Shown here: one piece after another, positions 55,033 to 64,000 of the stretch
How positions within the stretch are numbered: position 1 is the stretch's first letter
How the letters are laid out: each line of letters starts with the position of its first letter
From: Pisolithus tinctorius
Lineage: Eukaryota > Basidiomycota > Agaricomycetes > Boletales > Pisolithaceae
Reading direction: 5' to 3'
Length of the DNA stretch: 64,000 nt
Assembly: GCA_024663395.1 (NCBI GenBank)
Contig: JANFAH010000031.1
Coordinates: forward strand, 1-64,000
Translations under genes and position numbers: made by a program
The notes under the pieces: generated by a model
The model's database searches: none
Seen by the model: the letters and a program-made list of their open reading frames with translations, nothing else
Told to the model about the DNA's origin: nothing

Positions 55033-56834
55033 TGTGAGTCAAAGTGTGGTTCAGTGGTGGAAACCAACCAAAACCAACACAAAAGACAATAAAAGTGAGT
55101 GGTGGTGTGCCTATGCAGTACCTAGATGGTAGAACCTTTTATTTGGGAGGGTTTTTTCAAGCTACAACACTCAAAGATGAGTGCTGAGGGTTGGGGGTGC
55201 TCCTGATGAAGAAGGAGCAGGAATGTGAGAGGATGTGATAGGGTAGACTGCTGTCAGCCTACAGAAAGATGGAGGACAACTTAATTCGATGTCCTAAGCT
55301 GCACTGAGCTCAGGGAGGACTTGGAGTGAAGCTGATTGATGATAATAAGTGAAGCAGACAATAGTTAGACCCTTAATAAAGTCTCAACTATTGAGGCTGA
55401 TGAATGAATTACTGAGTGATGATGAAAAATGCAAGCAAGAGGGGCTCTCTGATGTCTTCTTATTCAGCTATCTAAGTACAGTGATTTATATACAGTACAG
55501 GGGCATTGCCTATGGAAAACAGGGTGCAAACACTTGGTAAGTGATTGGTAACTGATGAGTAAGGAATGTAAGTGATGGGTAATTGTCTTAGAAAGCATTG
55601 GTGAGCATTGGTAAGGATAAGTAAGCCAAAAAGCAAAGAATCAGTAAGCAAGGTCAAAAGATTGGTAAGTATTGGCAATAGGTGAGTCAAAGACAGTCAG
55701 AATGTCAAAGTATGAGTCAAGTAATGTCAGGAACTGGGAAAGCACACTGGAATCACATTAGGGGGAGGCTGTGCATGTCACATCTCAAAGAGATCACTTC
55801 TAGGCCAAGGTGGGATGACAGAGAGGCAGTGCTGATCTGATGCCAATATAGTACATCCAAAAGTGGACAGTGTGAGTCAGATGTCAACAGGGGTCAAGCT
55901 TTAGGGGTCTGTGGGGTGACAGGAGCATAGGGGATCACAACTTCCCCCCCAAACCATCCTCTCAGTGAAGCAAATAAAAACTTCATGAATGAGGCTCTGT
56001 TGGAAAAGAGGATGAAGGGGGAGCATCTTCTGCTGTATCTTGCAACAAGGAGGCAAGATGGGCATCATACTCATCATGGATGCAATCAGGGAGAGTGGAG
56101 AACAGTAGATTATACTGTAGCTGTTGCAATTTTGGAAGAATGACAGATGAGACTGGTATGAAGAATTGCAGGGAGCAGGGAGGAAGGATCCATATGCTTC
56201 TTGGACTGGAGAGACTGAAATGACCACATAAGCCTTTTCTAAGTGAGTGACAGACCTGAGGCAACCAAAGAACATCCTCCTAGAGGTCATACTGACAAAA
56301 AGAATGCACTGTCCAAGCTGGATGGGCTGAGAGGGGGCAGATGAGGATGGGATGTACCAGGATGCTTCAGGATGGAAGCTGGTCAAAACTCCTGGTAGAT
56401 ATACATAGCCATGGTCCCTAGCAAAGTGGACAAGTGAATGATTGATGTGGAGGTGGCCATATCAGAGGAATTAGTGAAATGAGTGTCTTTTGGAGGGAGT
56501 GCTGTAGAAACATGTGAAGTGCACAGATCTTCTCCAATTTTGGAAGGTAGGATCATGTGGCTGAGCACTACAAGTGAGTGCGGGAATGGTTTTGGTATCT
56601 GCAGAAATGGCAGAGATATGTTGAAAACCAGAATGCCATACATGGGCACTTAAGAGTTTCTACTGGTGCCTAACTTGCTTCCTTTCTTTTTCTTTGGCAT
56701 TGACAACTCATTCTTGTGTGAGGGATGACTGCTGACATTTCTGGCTGTCCTTCTTCACATGAGGGCTATGGTCTTCATCTCCATTCATCAGCTGCATCCA
56801 TGTCCACCCAACCAAACACCTTTGGTGTGTGACA
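55033..56834 (-). mobile_element. U element, subfamily B, minus orientation (TSD GCAG)
   Basis: 1802 bp from TGTGAGTCAAAG to GTGTGTGACA with perfect GCAG at 55029-55032 and 56835-56838. It splits Gypsy #5 between RT and RNase H. It is closest to the copy at 13790-16538. The minus-strand TATA box (TGTATATAAATC) lies at about 55484-55495. Confidence 0.9.
55985..56465 (-). pseudogene. U3 reading frame of the U element, frameshifted
   Basis: The minus str and reads MATSTSIIHLS then shifts; SFHPEASWYIPSSSAPSQPI, LGQCILFVSMTSRRMFFGCL, YVVISVSPVQEAYGSFLPAP follow in one frame and IHDEYDAHLASLLQDTAEDA in another, ending TEPHS near 55985. It has at least two indels. Homologous to 24873-25352. Confidence 0.6.
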
Positions 56835-58302
56835 GCAGTACTGTTCACATCTAGATTGCAAACTATTCACAGTTGGCTTGCCCACTTATTGATCTCTATT
56901 GCAAGAATGCTCTGTTTGTCTGGGGTCAGGCCCAGCAAGATGCATTTGACACCTTGAAACTTGCTGTCTTATCTGCTCCTGCCCTTTGCCCCATTGACTA
57001 CTCATCTGACCTGCCAGTCATTCTTTCTGTTGATACCAGTAATGTTGCCATTGGATTCATTCTGTCTCAGTATGATGATGAAGGTTGTAAATGTCCTGCT
57101 CATTATGGATTGCCCCCATCAACAAACATGAATCTCACTACAGTCAGCCTAAGCTTGAGCTCTATGGTCTTTTCAGAGCACTTCATCACTACCATCTATA
57201 TCTCTACAGTGTTCATCATCTATGGGTAGAGGTTGATGTGAAGCACATCAAAGGTATGCTCAATGATCCAGATCTTCAGCCTAATGTGACCATCAATCAC
57301 TGGATTGAGGGTATCCTACTCCTTGACTTTAAGCTTGTTCATGTCCCTGCTATTTGACATCAAGCCCCAGATGCACTTTCTAGATGTCAGCCCACTGAAG
57401 AGGACTATGAAGAAGGCAAGGCCAATGCCGAAGAAGCTGATGAGTGGTTGGAGAGTATTCTTTTCACAGATGCCCATCCCATTCCATACAATGTCATGAC
57501 CCTCCCATCCTTCCTGTCCAATGATACATCCAAGGATGTCCTTTTATGTAGAGTCCTCCACTTCCTTTGAACCACAGGACTACCACCATTCCCTTCCAAT
57601 ACTGCTTGCAAGTGTTTCATTCACAGATCCCTCCAGTTCTTCCTTTGTGGAGACCAGCTCTTTAAATGTTGAGGTCCCCATCCTCCAGCTAAGGTCATCT
57701 TCAACCCAGATCTCTGTGCACAGATCCTCAGTCATGCTCATGAAGAACTCAGTCATCATGGAGTCTTTGGAGTCTTTCAGACCATCAGACAGCACTTTTA
57801 TTGGCCTCAGCTCTATCAAGATGTCACCCATCATGTCCATTCCTGCCATGAATGCCAGATCCAAAGCACTCATAAGGCAGAGGTTCCCATCACCACTTCC
57901 ACTTCCCCTAGAATCTTCATGAAGGTTTAAATTGACATCATGCTCATGCCCAAAGCTTGTGGATATTGCTATCTTGTTGCAGCTTGAGATGATCTTTCCC
58001 TCACTGCAGAAGGTTGTGCTCTTTGACATGCTAATGCAGACAGTCTTGCTAAGGGCCCGAACGGTAGTGGAATTTCTGCTTCCTTATGCAAAACATATAC
58101 AAACCAACTCTGTGCGGAGTTCAGTGGACTTCTAAGTTGATAATCGTGGACTATCTGTGACTGTGGTGTTTACTGATCAGGTGATGAATCACAGCTACCA
58201 CGTATGCATAATATGATATGCCACCTCGACGAACCGACCTTTATCGCAGGCTAGACCATTCCGTGTCCCCAACCCGCCACTCACATCGACTTCGCAGTAA
58301 GA

Positions 58303-59783
58303 TGGAAGGTAGGGGTTCTGGGTCAAAAGGAAAGGCTCCGTCAATCAGTTTGAGCTCTGAGCCTCAGCTGAAGTTGTGAGCTGTATGGCCCCATACAGAT
58401 GTCGAGATGCTTCTCGATTTTGTGGAGGAAATCCGACCCAAGGCAGGTGATCGTATGGTCTTTCAAGTAGGGCACTTCAATGATTTGGTATCTCGGTTAC
58501 CTGTCCAAGCCAATGGCTACCATAAAACCGCGAAAAGCCGTTATGACAAGTGGGAAAGTGTGTGTTTATTGATTTATCCTTGTGTTTGGTATCACTCATC
58601 TCATACAAAGCTGAAATGGGATTACTATGCAGCTTTAGCTGTTGCAAGGGGATTGGGGCTCACATATTCAGCAGCAAGAGGTGCTGATGTCGTAACTGAG
58701 GCAGGGCAGCTCGTGATGGATGATGTCATCGAGGTATGTCTGAGATTTTTTCCTGGTGTGGCGCAAAAATCCTTGACCTTCCCCTAGAATCGGCCAGATA
58801 CTGCCCAATACCAAAACACGGGCTTCAAATACTTCGATCGTATGCGAGACCTTGCCCTTCCTGACAAGGCGAGGGGCACCAATGCACACCATGCTGCTGG
58901 TGCCCGACCCCCTGCCCAAAGGTCCCGGGCTTCTACTTCCATGTCATCCGATTTTCCCAGCTCCATCGTGCACCCTGTCATATTGCCTCAGCTCGCATCT
59001 ATGCAGCTCCCCACACCACCATCATTCCCACAGCCTGCTGTGCAGCATCAGCTACCATTCACACATCCTCATATGCAGTATCAGCTACCGCCTGTGCAAC
59101 CTGCCACACAGTTTACCTTTGTGCAGGATCAATCTGGGTTCCCTAATCAACATCAAATCATGCAGACTCCCTGGAGTGTTCAGCCCGCTGTAAACGTTCA
59201 AGGTACACCTGTACCACAGGGTATTTCACAGGCCCTGTCCAGTGTGCCACCTGTGTCCCTGCCTGGCCCGATGGTTTCCCCTTCGTCCATTCCTACATCA
59301 CCACCATCCTCCGCAATGACATCAGTAAGCACTTCCATCAATCCATCATCTAGTTTGTTGTCTCGCGGCAAGAAGTGCAAAAGCGACGCCACTGCTGGGC
59401 TCGACACCACATCCACAGCAGCTTCCCTGGGAAGTTCCAGCGGTTCTCGGAAGCGGCACTTGCAGATGGCTGGCCTTGAAGATGCGGTGCAGGATCTAAT
59501 GTCCGGTGTGCAAGACAGTACCTCCAAGACGCTCACCGCTCTCAACAATCCCAAGGGCCAAAGTCTCGATGAAGCATGTGTGTTGATGTTTGAGCTTGAG
59601 AAGAACCTTTTGGAGCAGAACCTAGTCCACTTGCAAATGTTGTTTGAAGAGAAATCCTCCTATGTTGCGGGTTACAAGAATGCCGCCACTCAGTCAGCAA
59701 CATACCGAATGTTGTGGGTTAAGATGAGGCTCGAGGCCACTGGCTACGAGGTTCCAGAATATGCGAATTTGGGGGGGAAATAA
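58303..59783 (+). pseudogene. Myb/SANT-like protein of the Harbinger element, one stop
   Basis: Exons about 58303-58561, 58613-58735 and 58789-59783. Intron 1 (GTGTGT...ACAAAG, 51 nt, in frame and open) is inferred from domain continuity; intron 2 (58736-58788, GTATGT...CCCTAG) is clear. Domain 1 is Myb/SANT-like (AVWPHTDVEMLLDFVEEIRP, HFNDLVSRLP, GYHKTAKSRYDKWES, LKWDYYAALAVARG); a TGA at 58378-58380 just before AVW is the only stop and fits a lost Arg. The remainder is a Pro/Gln-rich linker (59000-59330), a basic patch (SRGKKCKSD) and a helical C-terminus (EACVLMFELEKNLLEQNLVH) ending YANLGGK. In Harbinger systems this protein binds the element ends and helps bring the transposase to them. 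Near intact. Confidence 0.8.
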
Positions 59784-59938
59784 GTAGTTCATTTGTACTT
59801 GTGCATCTATACAGCAATCACCACTTTTAAAATTGCCATGCAAGCGTGAAAATTGAGAGCAGATAAGACATGGATGAAATTTGAGGGCAACATAGTGATA
59901 CATGGATAATATGCAAAGCTAGCTACTGAACTACTGAA

Positions 59939-61381
59939 TCAACCCCTTCTTGCGAGCTCAGCACGATAATCTTCCCACATTTGTGCTGCAATTGTGTCAT
60001 GCATGGCATTCATCTGACTACGCGACCCAGCGTTCAACGGAGTATCTTGCAAGCTTCCAACATCTGTTTCTTCAGATGTTAAAAGTGGCCCGTCGTCTTC
60101 ATTGAATTCGTCGGGGTCTGGCATGTCAATGTCGTCAGGATTGTGGAGGCAGATGATATTGTGAACACAGCACGCTGCCGCAGGCAAGTGGGACTGGATT
60201 GCCATGTCATATTCAGGTGGGAGAACGAGGGTTCGAAAATGTCGCTTTATAACTCTGAAGTTACACTCGATGTCATTTTGGAGCATGGCATGGCAAAGGT
60301 TGAAAAGCTCTTTGCCATCCCTCGGCCTGTAGGGAATGAATGAGAATCAAATGCACATAAAAATTTAGTGGTACTTACCGTAGATTGGCTCGCCCCCACT
60401 CAGCCAAATGATAGCGTTGGCCGCGGTATGGTACAAGTAGCTGTGGAGTCGACGGATACCCCGCATCAGCAAGGTAATACCACCCATCAGGAATAGCAAA
60501 GTCCCGCAAGCGGGCATTGTGGTAGACTGTGGCATCAGCAGCCGACCCTTCCCAGCCTCCGAGAATGTATGTGATGATACCATTGAATGAACATGTGACA
60601 AGACAGTTTTGAGATGAGAAACCCTTGCAGTTGCGCATAAGGTCTCATTCACTTGCGGATGGTGCACATGCGATGTGTGTACCATCGAGGGCACCTATGG
60701 CATCTTTGAAGTACAGATAAAATTTGGGATTGGTGGCGATACGACTGGGGACTGGTGAATCGGCTCTGGGAAGGTGAACGTATGTGGTATAAATGCGACC
60801 CTCGGAGAATGCATGGAGCATTCATTTAAAATACCTGGGTAGAGTTTAGCAGAATTTCAATCCAAACAACAGTGCACTCACCATGATATTGTATCCATCG
60901 AGCATTGGAATTGCTCACTGATGTGCCAAGCTGATAAGCCTGTCACCATTGCGTACAGGAAAATCGCCAGCTGCTCCTCTAACGTGACATTCTTCGAATC
61001 TTGGAGATCCCCTTCACGAAGGATAGATATCAGCCTGAGGAAGATATGTTTGTGGACGCCGAGCTCAGTTCTGATCCGCTTGGGGTGCCCATTAAGCAAC
61101 TCATTTAGCCATCCCTGTCCTGAAAGAGCAGACATATGGTAAGGTTCTGGGGTAGCACTTCGAAGTGTTGAGACTGCAGCCTGGTATAGACCAAGTGTAG
61201 CGGTGACCACCACATAGTTCCAAATCTGCTGCAAGACTAGCACCCTCCAAGCGATATCAGATGAAGTATCAGAATCTTCATCCTCCTTGTCCAAATCATT
61301 CTCATCCCTTGTGGCAATAAGGCAATTCTCGACCATAGCGATGGTCTCGATGGCATAGTGGCATATGAGGTCGATTGCCAT
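59939..61381 (-). pseudogene. Harbinger DDE transposase, two stops
   Basis: Three exons on the minus strand: 61381-60882, 60834-60379, 60326-59939; introns GTGAGT...CTACCCAG and GTAAGT...CTACAG join in phase. Motifs: LNELLNGHPKRIRTELGVHK; TLEEQLAIFLYAMVTGLSAW; HISEQFQCSMDTIS; ADSPVPSRIATNPKFY; ALDGTHIACAPSASE (first Asp); GWEGSAADATVYHNARL; YYLADAGYPSTPQLLVPYRG (second Asp); HLAEWGRANLR; NDIECNFRVIKRHFRTLVLP (Glu). All three catalytic residues are kept. Stops at 60822-60824 and 60645-60647 are TGA where the family has Arg, so both fit CGA-to-TGA changes. The start at 61381 is the first ATG clear of the terminal repeat; upstream ATGs lie within it. Confidence 0.88.
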
Positions 61382-61799
61382 GTGACCACAGCCGAGTATC
61401 AACTTAGAAGTCTGCTGAACTCCGCACAGAGTTGGTTTGTATATGTTTTGCATAAGGAAGCGGAAATTCCGCTACCGTTCGGGCCCTAAGTTCTTCTGGG
61501 AAGAGGCCTTCTGTTGTTATGGCATTATTGCACAGGTTGACACTGATAATGGCAGCAAGGTCAAGGGTGCCTTTGAGAAACTCATGAAGCACTATTCCAT
61601 TCCACAGATTCACATCTCCCCATATAATTCAAAAGTGAATGGAGTTGTAGAGCATGGACACTTTGTTATCAGAGAAGCTATCATCAAGGCTTGCAAGGGA
61701 GACCTTTCACTCTGCTCATCCAAGGTCCATCATGCTTTCTTCACAGACAAGGTTACTACTCATCACTCCATGTAAGTGAACAAACTATGTAGTTTGTTG

Positions 61800-62884
61800 G
61801 GCTATGCTGACTGCCCTTAGACAACGAAAACAGCATCTCAAGCTGAACTAGCATGCCTTCCAGCTGAATCAGAGTCTCCTAGCTGCCAGGACAACCAGCT
61901 GCAAACACCATGACAAGCATCCACTGTACCACTGCCCTAGCATGCATGAACCCCATATTTGGACACTATCAAGAAGATCAAACAAACCCAAGCAGTTTCA
62001 TGAAGAACCCACCTCATTGGCATATCTCATGAGGTAAGTAAGGAAATATACAACTTGATATGAATAGCTCACCATCAATAGCCTATTGATGATGAAGAGT
62101 TCTGATCTACTGCTTCAGAACCTGAGGTATCACAAGCAAATAACAGAGATCCTGTATCAATGGCAGAGGTGATTGCCAAGGGGGTTGAAGCTGCACTTTG
62201 GAAAGTACTTGGTGATGGTGCTATCATATGCCATGAACAGGGCAGTCATGGCAGTCACCTCAAAAACAAAAGGAAGTGGATAAAGAAGTGGAGATAGAGA
62301 AGGCTACAGAGCCATGAGGTCATCATGATCTTATACTGGTAAGTGACATATTGCTCATTCTGTTCATGTGCTAAACCAGCTGTGATAGAGTGAAGTCCAT
62401 CACTTCTTCAAGGAAAAACTCAAAAACTCAAAATAAGTCAGGACCATGAATTTATTTTGAACAAAATGCCCCCCCCCCCAATGATGTCCATGCATATGAA
62501 CACAAAGACAGTCCACCACCTGACACATACTCACCAACTTTTGACCTCACACAGGGCTATTCCTTGCCATGGAATTCTTTCATCATTGACCACCTTCTCA
62601 ACAGATTTCAGAGATGAGGTAATGAAGAACACTGGCCTGTAATGAAGTCCAATGATTACATGTTGGAAATCCTACATGAACACTACAAACATCTATGATG
62701 CATGACATGGTGGAAAGCTCAGCCATGTATTATGACAAAGGGCACAGTAGAAACTTCTGCTGAGATTGAAGAATGCTTGGTAATGGAACAAACCTGGGTA
62801 CTCAAAGAGAGCAGACAGACCACTTGACAACAAAATGTAGGGCATTAATTTTGCTGTTTCATACTGGTAACTCAACCTGTTTTA
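61800..62884 (+). other. Decayed sequence, possible 5' exons of the next remnant
   Basis: After the integrase fragment ends at about 61790, there is no Gypsy similarity I can follow. Weakly coding pieces (EILHEHYKHL, MTKGTVETSAEIEECLV near 62665-62780) could be an upstream exon of the remnant at 62885, joined by an intron ending TTTTAG at 62884. A run of ten C lies near 62468. Confidence 0.3.
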
Positions 62885-63336
62885 GAAATATCAATGTCAA
62901 TGTGCTGTTCTTGAACATATCATTGCTCTCAAGAAAGACTCCATGAATGGCAAAGGTGATCTCCATACTTGGCAATGGCTCCTGCAGCTGATCCACACAC
63001 TGGGCAAGCATGGGATGAGTTCCAAGGACAGCAACATTGACAATAATGTCATGACTATCCTCCAAGTTAAGAATATGGCATGGCAACACCATGTTGAACA
63101 GGAACTTGATATTATTGACCTCCAGAGACTTATCAACAATGTTGTTTTTGCACCCCAAGGATCAAAGTCTATTGAGAGGATTCATGCACCTGGAAACCCC
63201 CAAACTTTGTGCACTCCAGTCCTACCACAGTCTATCTATGATTCCATTTGGCTTGCTGGGCTTAGTCACTGTGAACAGGACTGCTTGAAAGTATCAGAGG
63301 AACCATTTCCATGGATGGAGATAGCCATTGCCTGAT
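62885..63336 (+). pseudogene. Remnant of a TE-associated agaricomycete hypothetical protein
   Basis: An exon-like open frame after a TTTTAG acceptor reads YQCQCAVLEHIIALKKDSMN, LHTWQWLLQLIHTLGKHGMS SKDSNIDN, VMTILQVKNMAWQHHVEQEL, DIIDLQRLINNVVFAPQGSK, ERIHAPGNP, YDSIWLAGLSHCEQDCLKVS, and ends FPWMEIAIA before TGA at 63336. I recall this block order (W-WL, GMSSD, RVKNMxWR, DIIDxQR, SxxG) from an unnamed agaricomycete family that is abundant near transposons. Function is not known. The 5' part is decayed and the open frame is probably by chance continuous. 63337-64000 holds no gene I can support. Confidence 0.45.
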
Positions 63337-64000
63337 ACCAGATACCCAATGTGGTGTATGTACACACAAATAGATACTAAGAACATCTACATGAAAATGG
63401 ATGATCACACTGGGTGATTGTTGTGTGACCACAGGGCAATCATTGGGTGATGAACAGGTGACTGTCAGGTGATTAGTACAGGCCATGGCAAAACTTCAAG
63501 TGTAGGCATGTGTAGGAACACTAATTCTAGACTTGAAGTAAAACTTGCTACTGGAATTTTGGCTGTACTTCATGTATTGTCAGTTATGCAAATTAGGACA
63601 GAACTTAAAGTTTCACTCTGTGCTGTACATGTTGACATAACTTCCTATCTTGGACAACATCTGCTAATCAACCATACTTATTGTTTACACAATGATTAGA
63701 TGTTTGCTCTGACTTCAAACCTGAGCAAACATGTAGAAAAGGATCTAAACTTCAAGTATGGATTTTCTTCAGTATGCCATCACAAACTCTAAGTGTGAGA
63801 TTGACATATTGTGTTACATATAACAGGGTACTATATAGTGGAAAACTCACTGTATTATTTTCTTGTTGACAAATCATTCAGTAGACCACTGGGGAGCATC
63901 TTATAGCATTTTATGTGTTCCCAAGGACTACATCCCTTGTGTAGCATAAAGTTCCAAAATCATCCCAATGAGCTGTCATTTTCATTTAGGTATTCTGTCA

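Larger units (their letters stand above)
58053..61486. mobile_element. PIF/Harbinger DNA transposon, two genes, TSD TAA
   Basis: 3434 bp bounded by terminal inverted repeats of about 90 bp that begin GGGCCCGAACGGTAG (58053-58143 and 61397-61486) and flanked by TAA at 58050-58052 and 61487-61489. A 3-bp TWA duplication, a DDE transposase and a separate Myb/SANT-like gene define PIF/Harbinger. The two genes converge, tail to tail. The repeats differ mainly by C/T. It inserted into the integrase of Gypsy #5 between D-S-L-A and KFFWEE. Confidence 0.95.
54372..61790 (+). pseudogene. Gypsy #5 pol: RT, RNase H, integrase, split by two insertions
   Basis: Plus strand. RT part 54372-55032: FAGQQCYTIFDLFLGFDA-like in broken frames, then FMTPLGLLCHTAMPQGYTNS, FILQDEIPHIANIFIND (the catalytic IDD reads IND, a G-to-A loss), HAGGMLSGTKSQIC, NWPTLTIPKDVCLLLGLC. 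The U element 55033-56834 follows. RNase H 56839-57340 (LIDLYCKNALFVWGQAQQDA, SAPALCPIDYSSDLPVILSV, SQPKLELYGLFRALHHYHLY, VDVKHIKGMLNDPDLQP). Integrase zinc finger (EELSHHGVFGVFQTIRQH, SCHECQIQSTHKA), IDIMLMPKA up to 58052. The Harbinger element 58053-61486 follows, then KFFWEEAFCCYGIIAQVDTD NGSKVKGAF and NGVVEHGHFVIREAI to 61775. The reading resumes exactly at both insertion points. Many stops; inactive. Confidence 0.85.

Overview
The window looks like a TE-rich stretch of an agaricomycete (mushroom-forming basidiomycete) chromosome. Evidence: 50-60 nt introns with GTAAGT-like donors and CTAAC/CTAAT branch points, a C2-NACHT-WD40 NLR gene, LysM and Ser/Thr-rich GPI proteins of basidiomycete type, chromodomain Gypsy (Ty3) retrotransposons, Plavaka-type and Harbinger transposons. 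Most repeats carry C-to-T / G-to-A damage and Arg-to-TGA stops, while the central host block is CpG-rich.

Layout. 1-6.4 kb: remnants (CCHC gag-like ORF, an 875-bp inverted repeat, a MITE, a broken ERG26-like sterol dehydrogenase, a tandem array with a conserved hairpin, gag debris). 6.4-17.9 kb: Gypsy fragments on both strands, nested up to four deep. 18.1-19.2 kb: a minisatellite built of 43-bp then 21-bp units. 19.2-20.2 kb: a spliced, frameshifted gene of unknown function. 20.7-35.5 kb: a cluster of TCACRTGA palindromes split by a Gypsy whose two LTRs (21086-21736 and 33603-34264) enclose about 12 kb of nested elements, followed by a 1.2-kb foldback element. 35.6-51 kb: host-gene island, with a frameshifted unknown gene, a LysM protein, a Ser/Thr-rich GPI protein, a GMC oxidoreductase and a C2-NACHT-WD40 NLR. 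51-64 kb: TE remnants again, i.e. a Plavaka transposase fragment and a Gypsy pol interrupted first by a solo LTR-like element and then by a Harbinger transposon carrying both of its genes.

Two themes stand out. First, in one Gypsy (and probably a second) an intron-containing gene with an exact Zn2Cys6 cysteine spacing lies antisense between pol and the 3' LTR: an LTR retrotransposon apparently carrying an antisense zinc-cluster gene. Second, one family of 1.8-kb TG...CA elements, called U here, occurs six times, makes 4-bp target duplications and looks like a giant solo LTR. Its U3 part holds a conserved open reading frame of about 159 codons, intact only in the copy at 24470-26313, and its R/U5 part holds duplicated hairpins.

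The host genes do not form an operon. As a set, the LysM, GPI and GMC proteins are secreted or surface products and the NLR is an intracellular sensor, which fits interaction with other organisms. All assignments rest on reading the sequence and on family knowledge; no searches were run.
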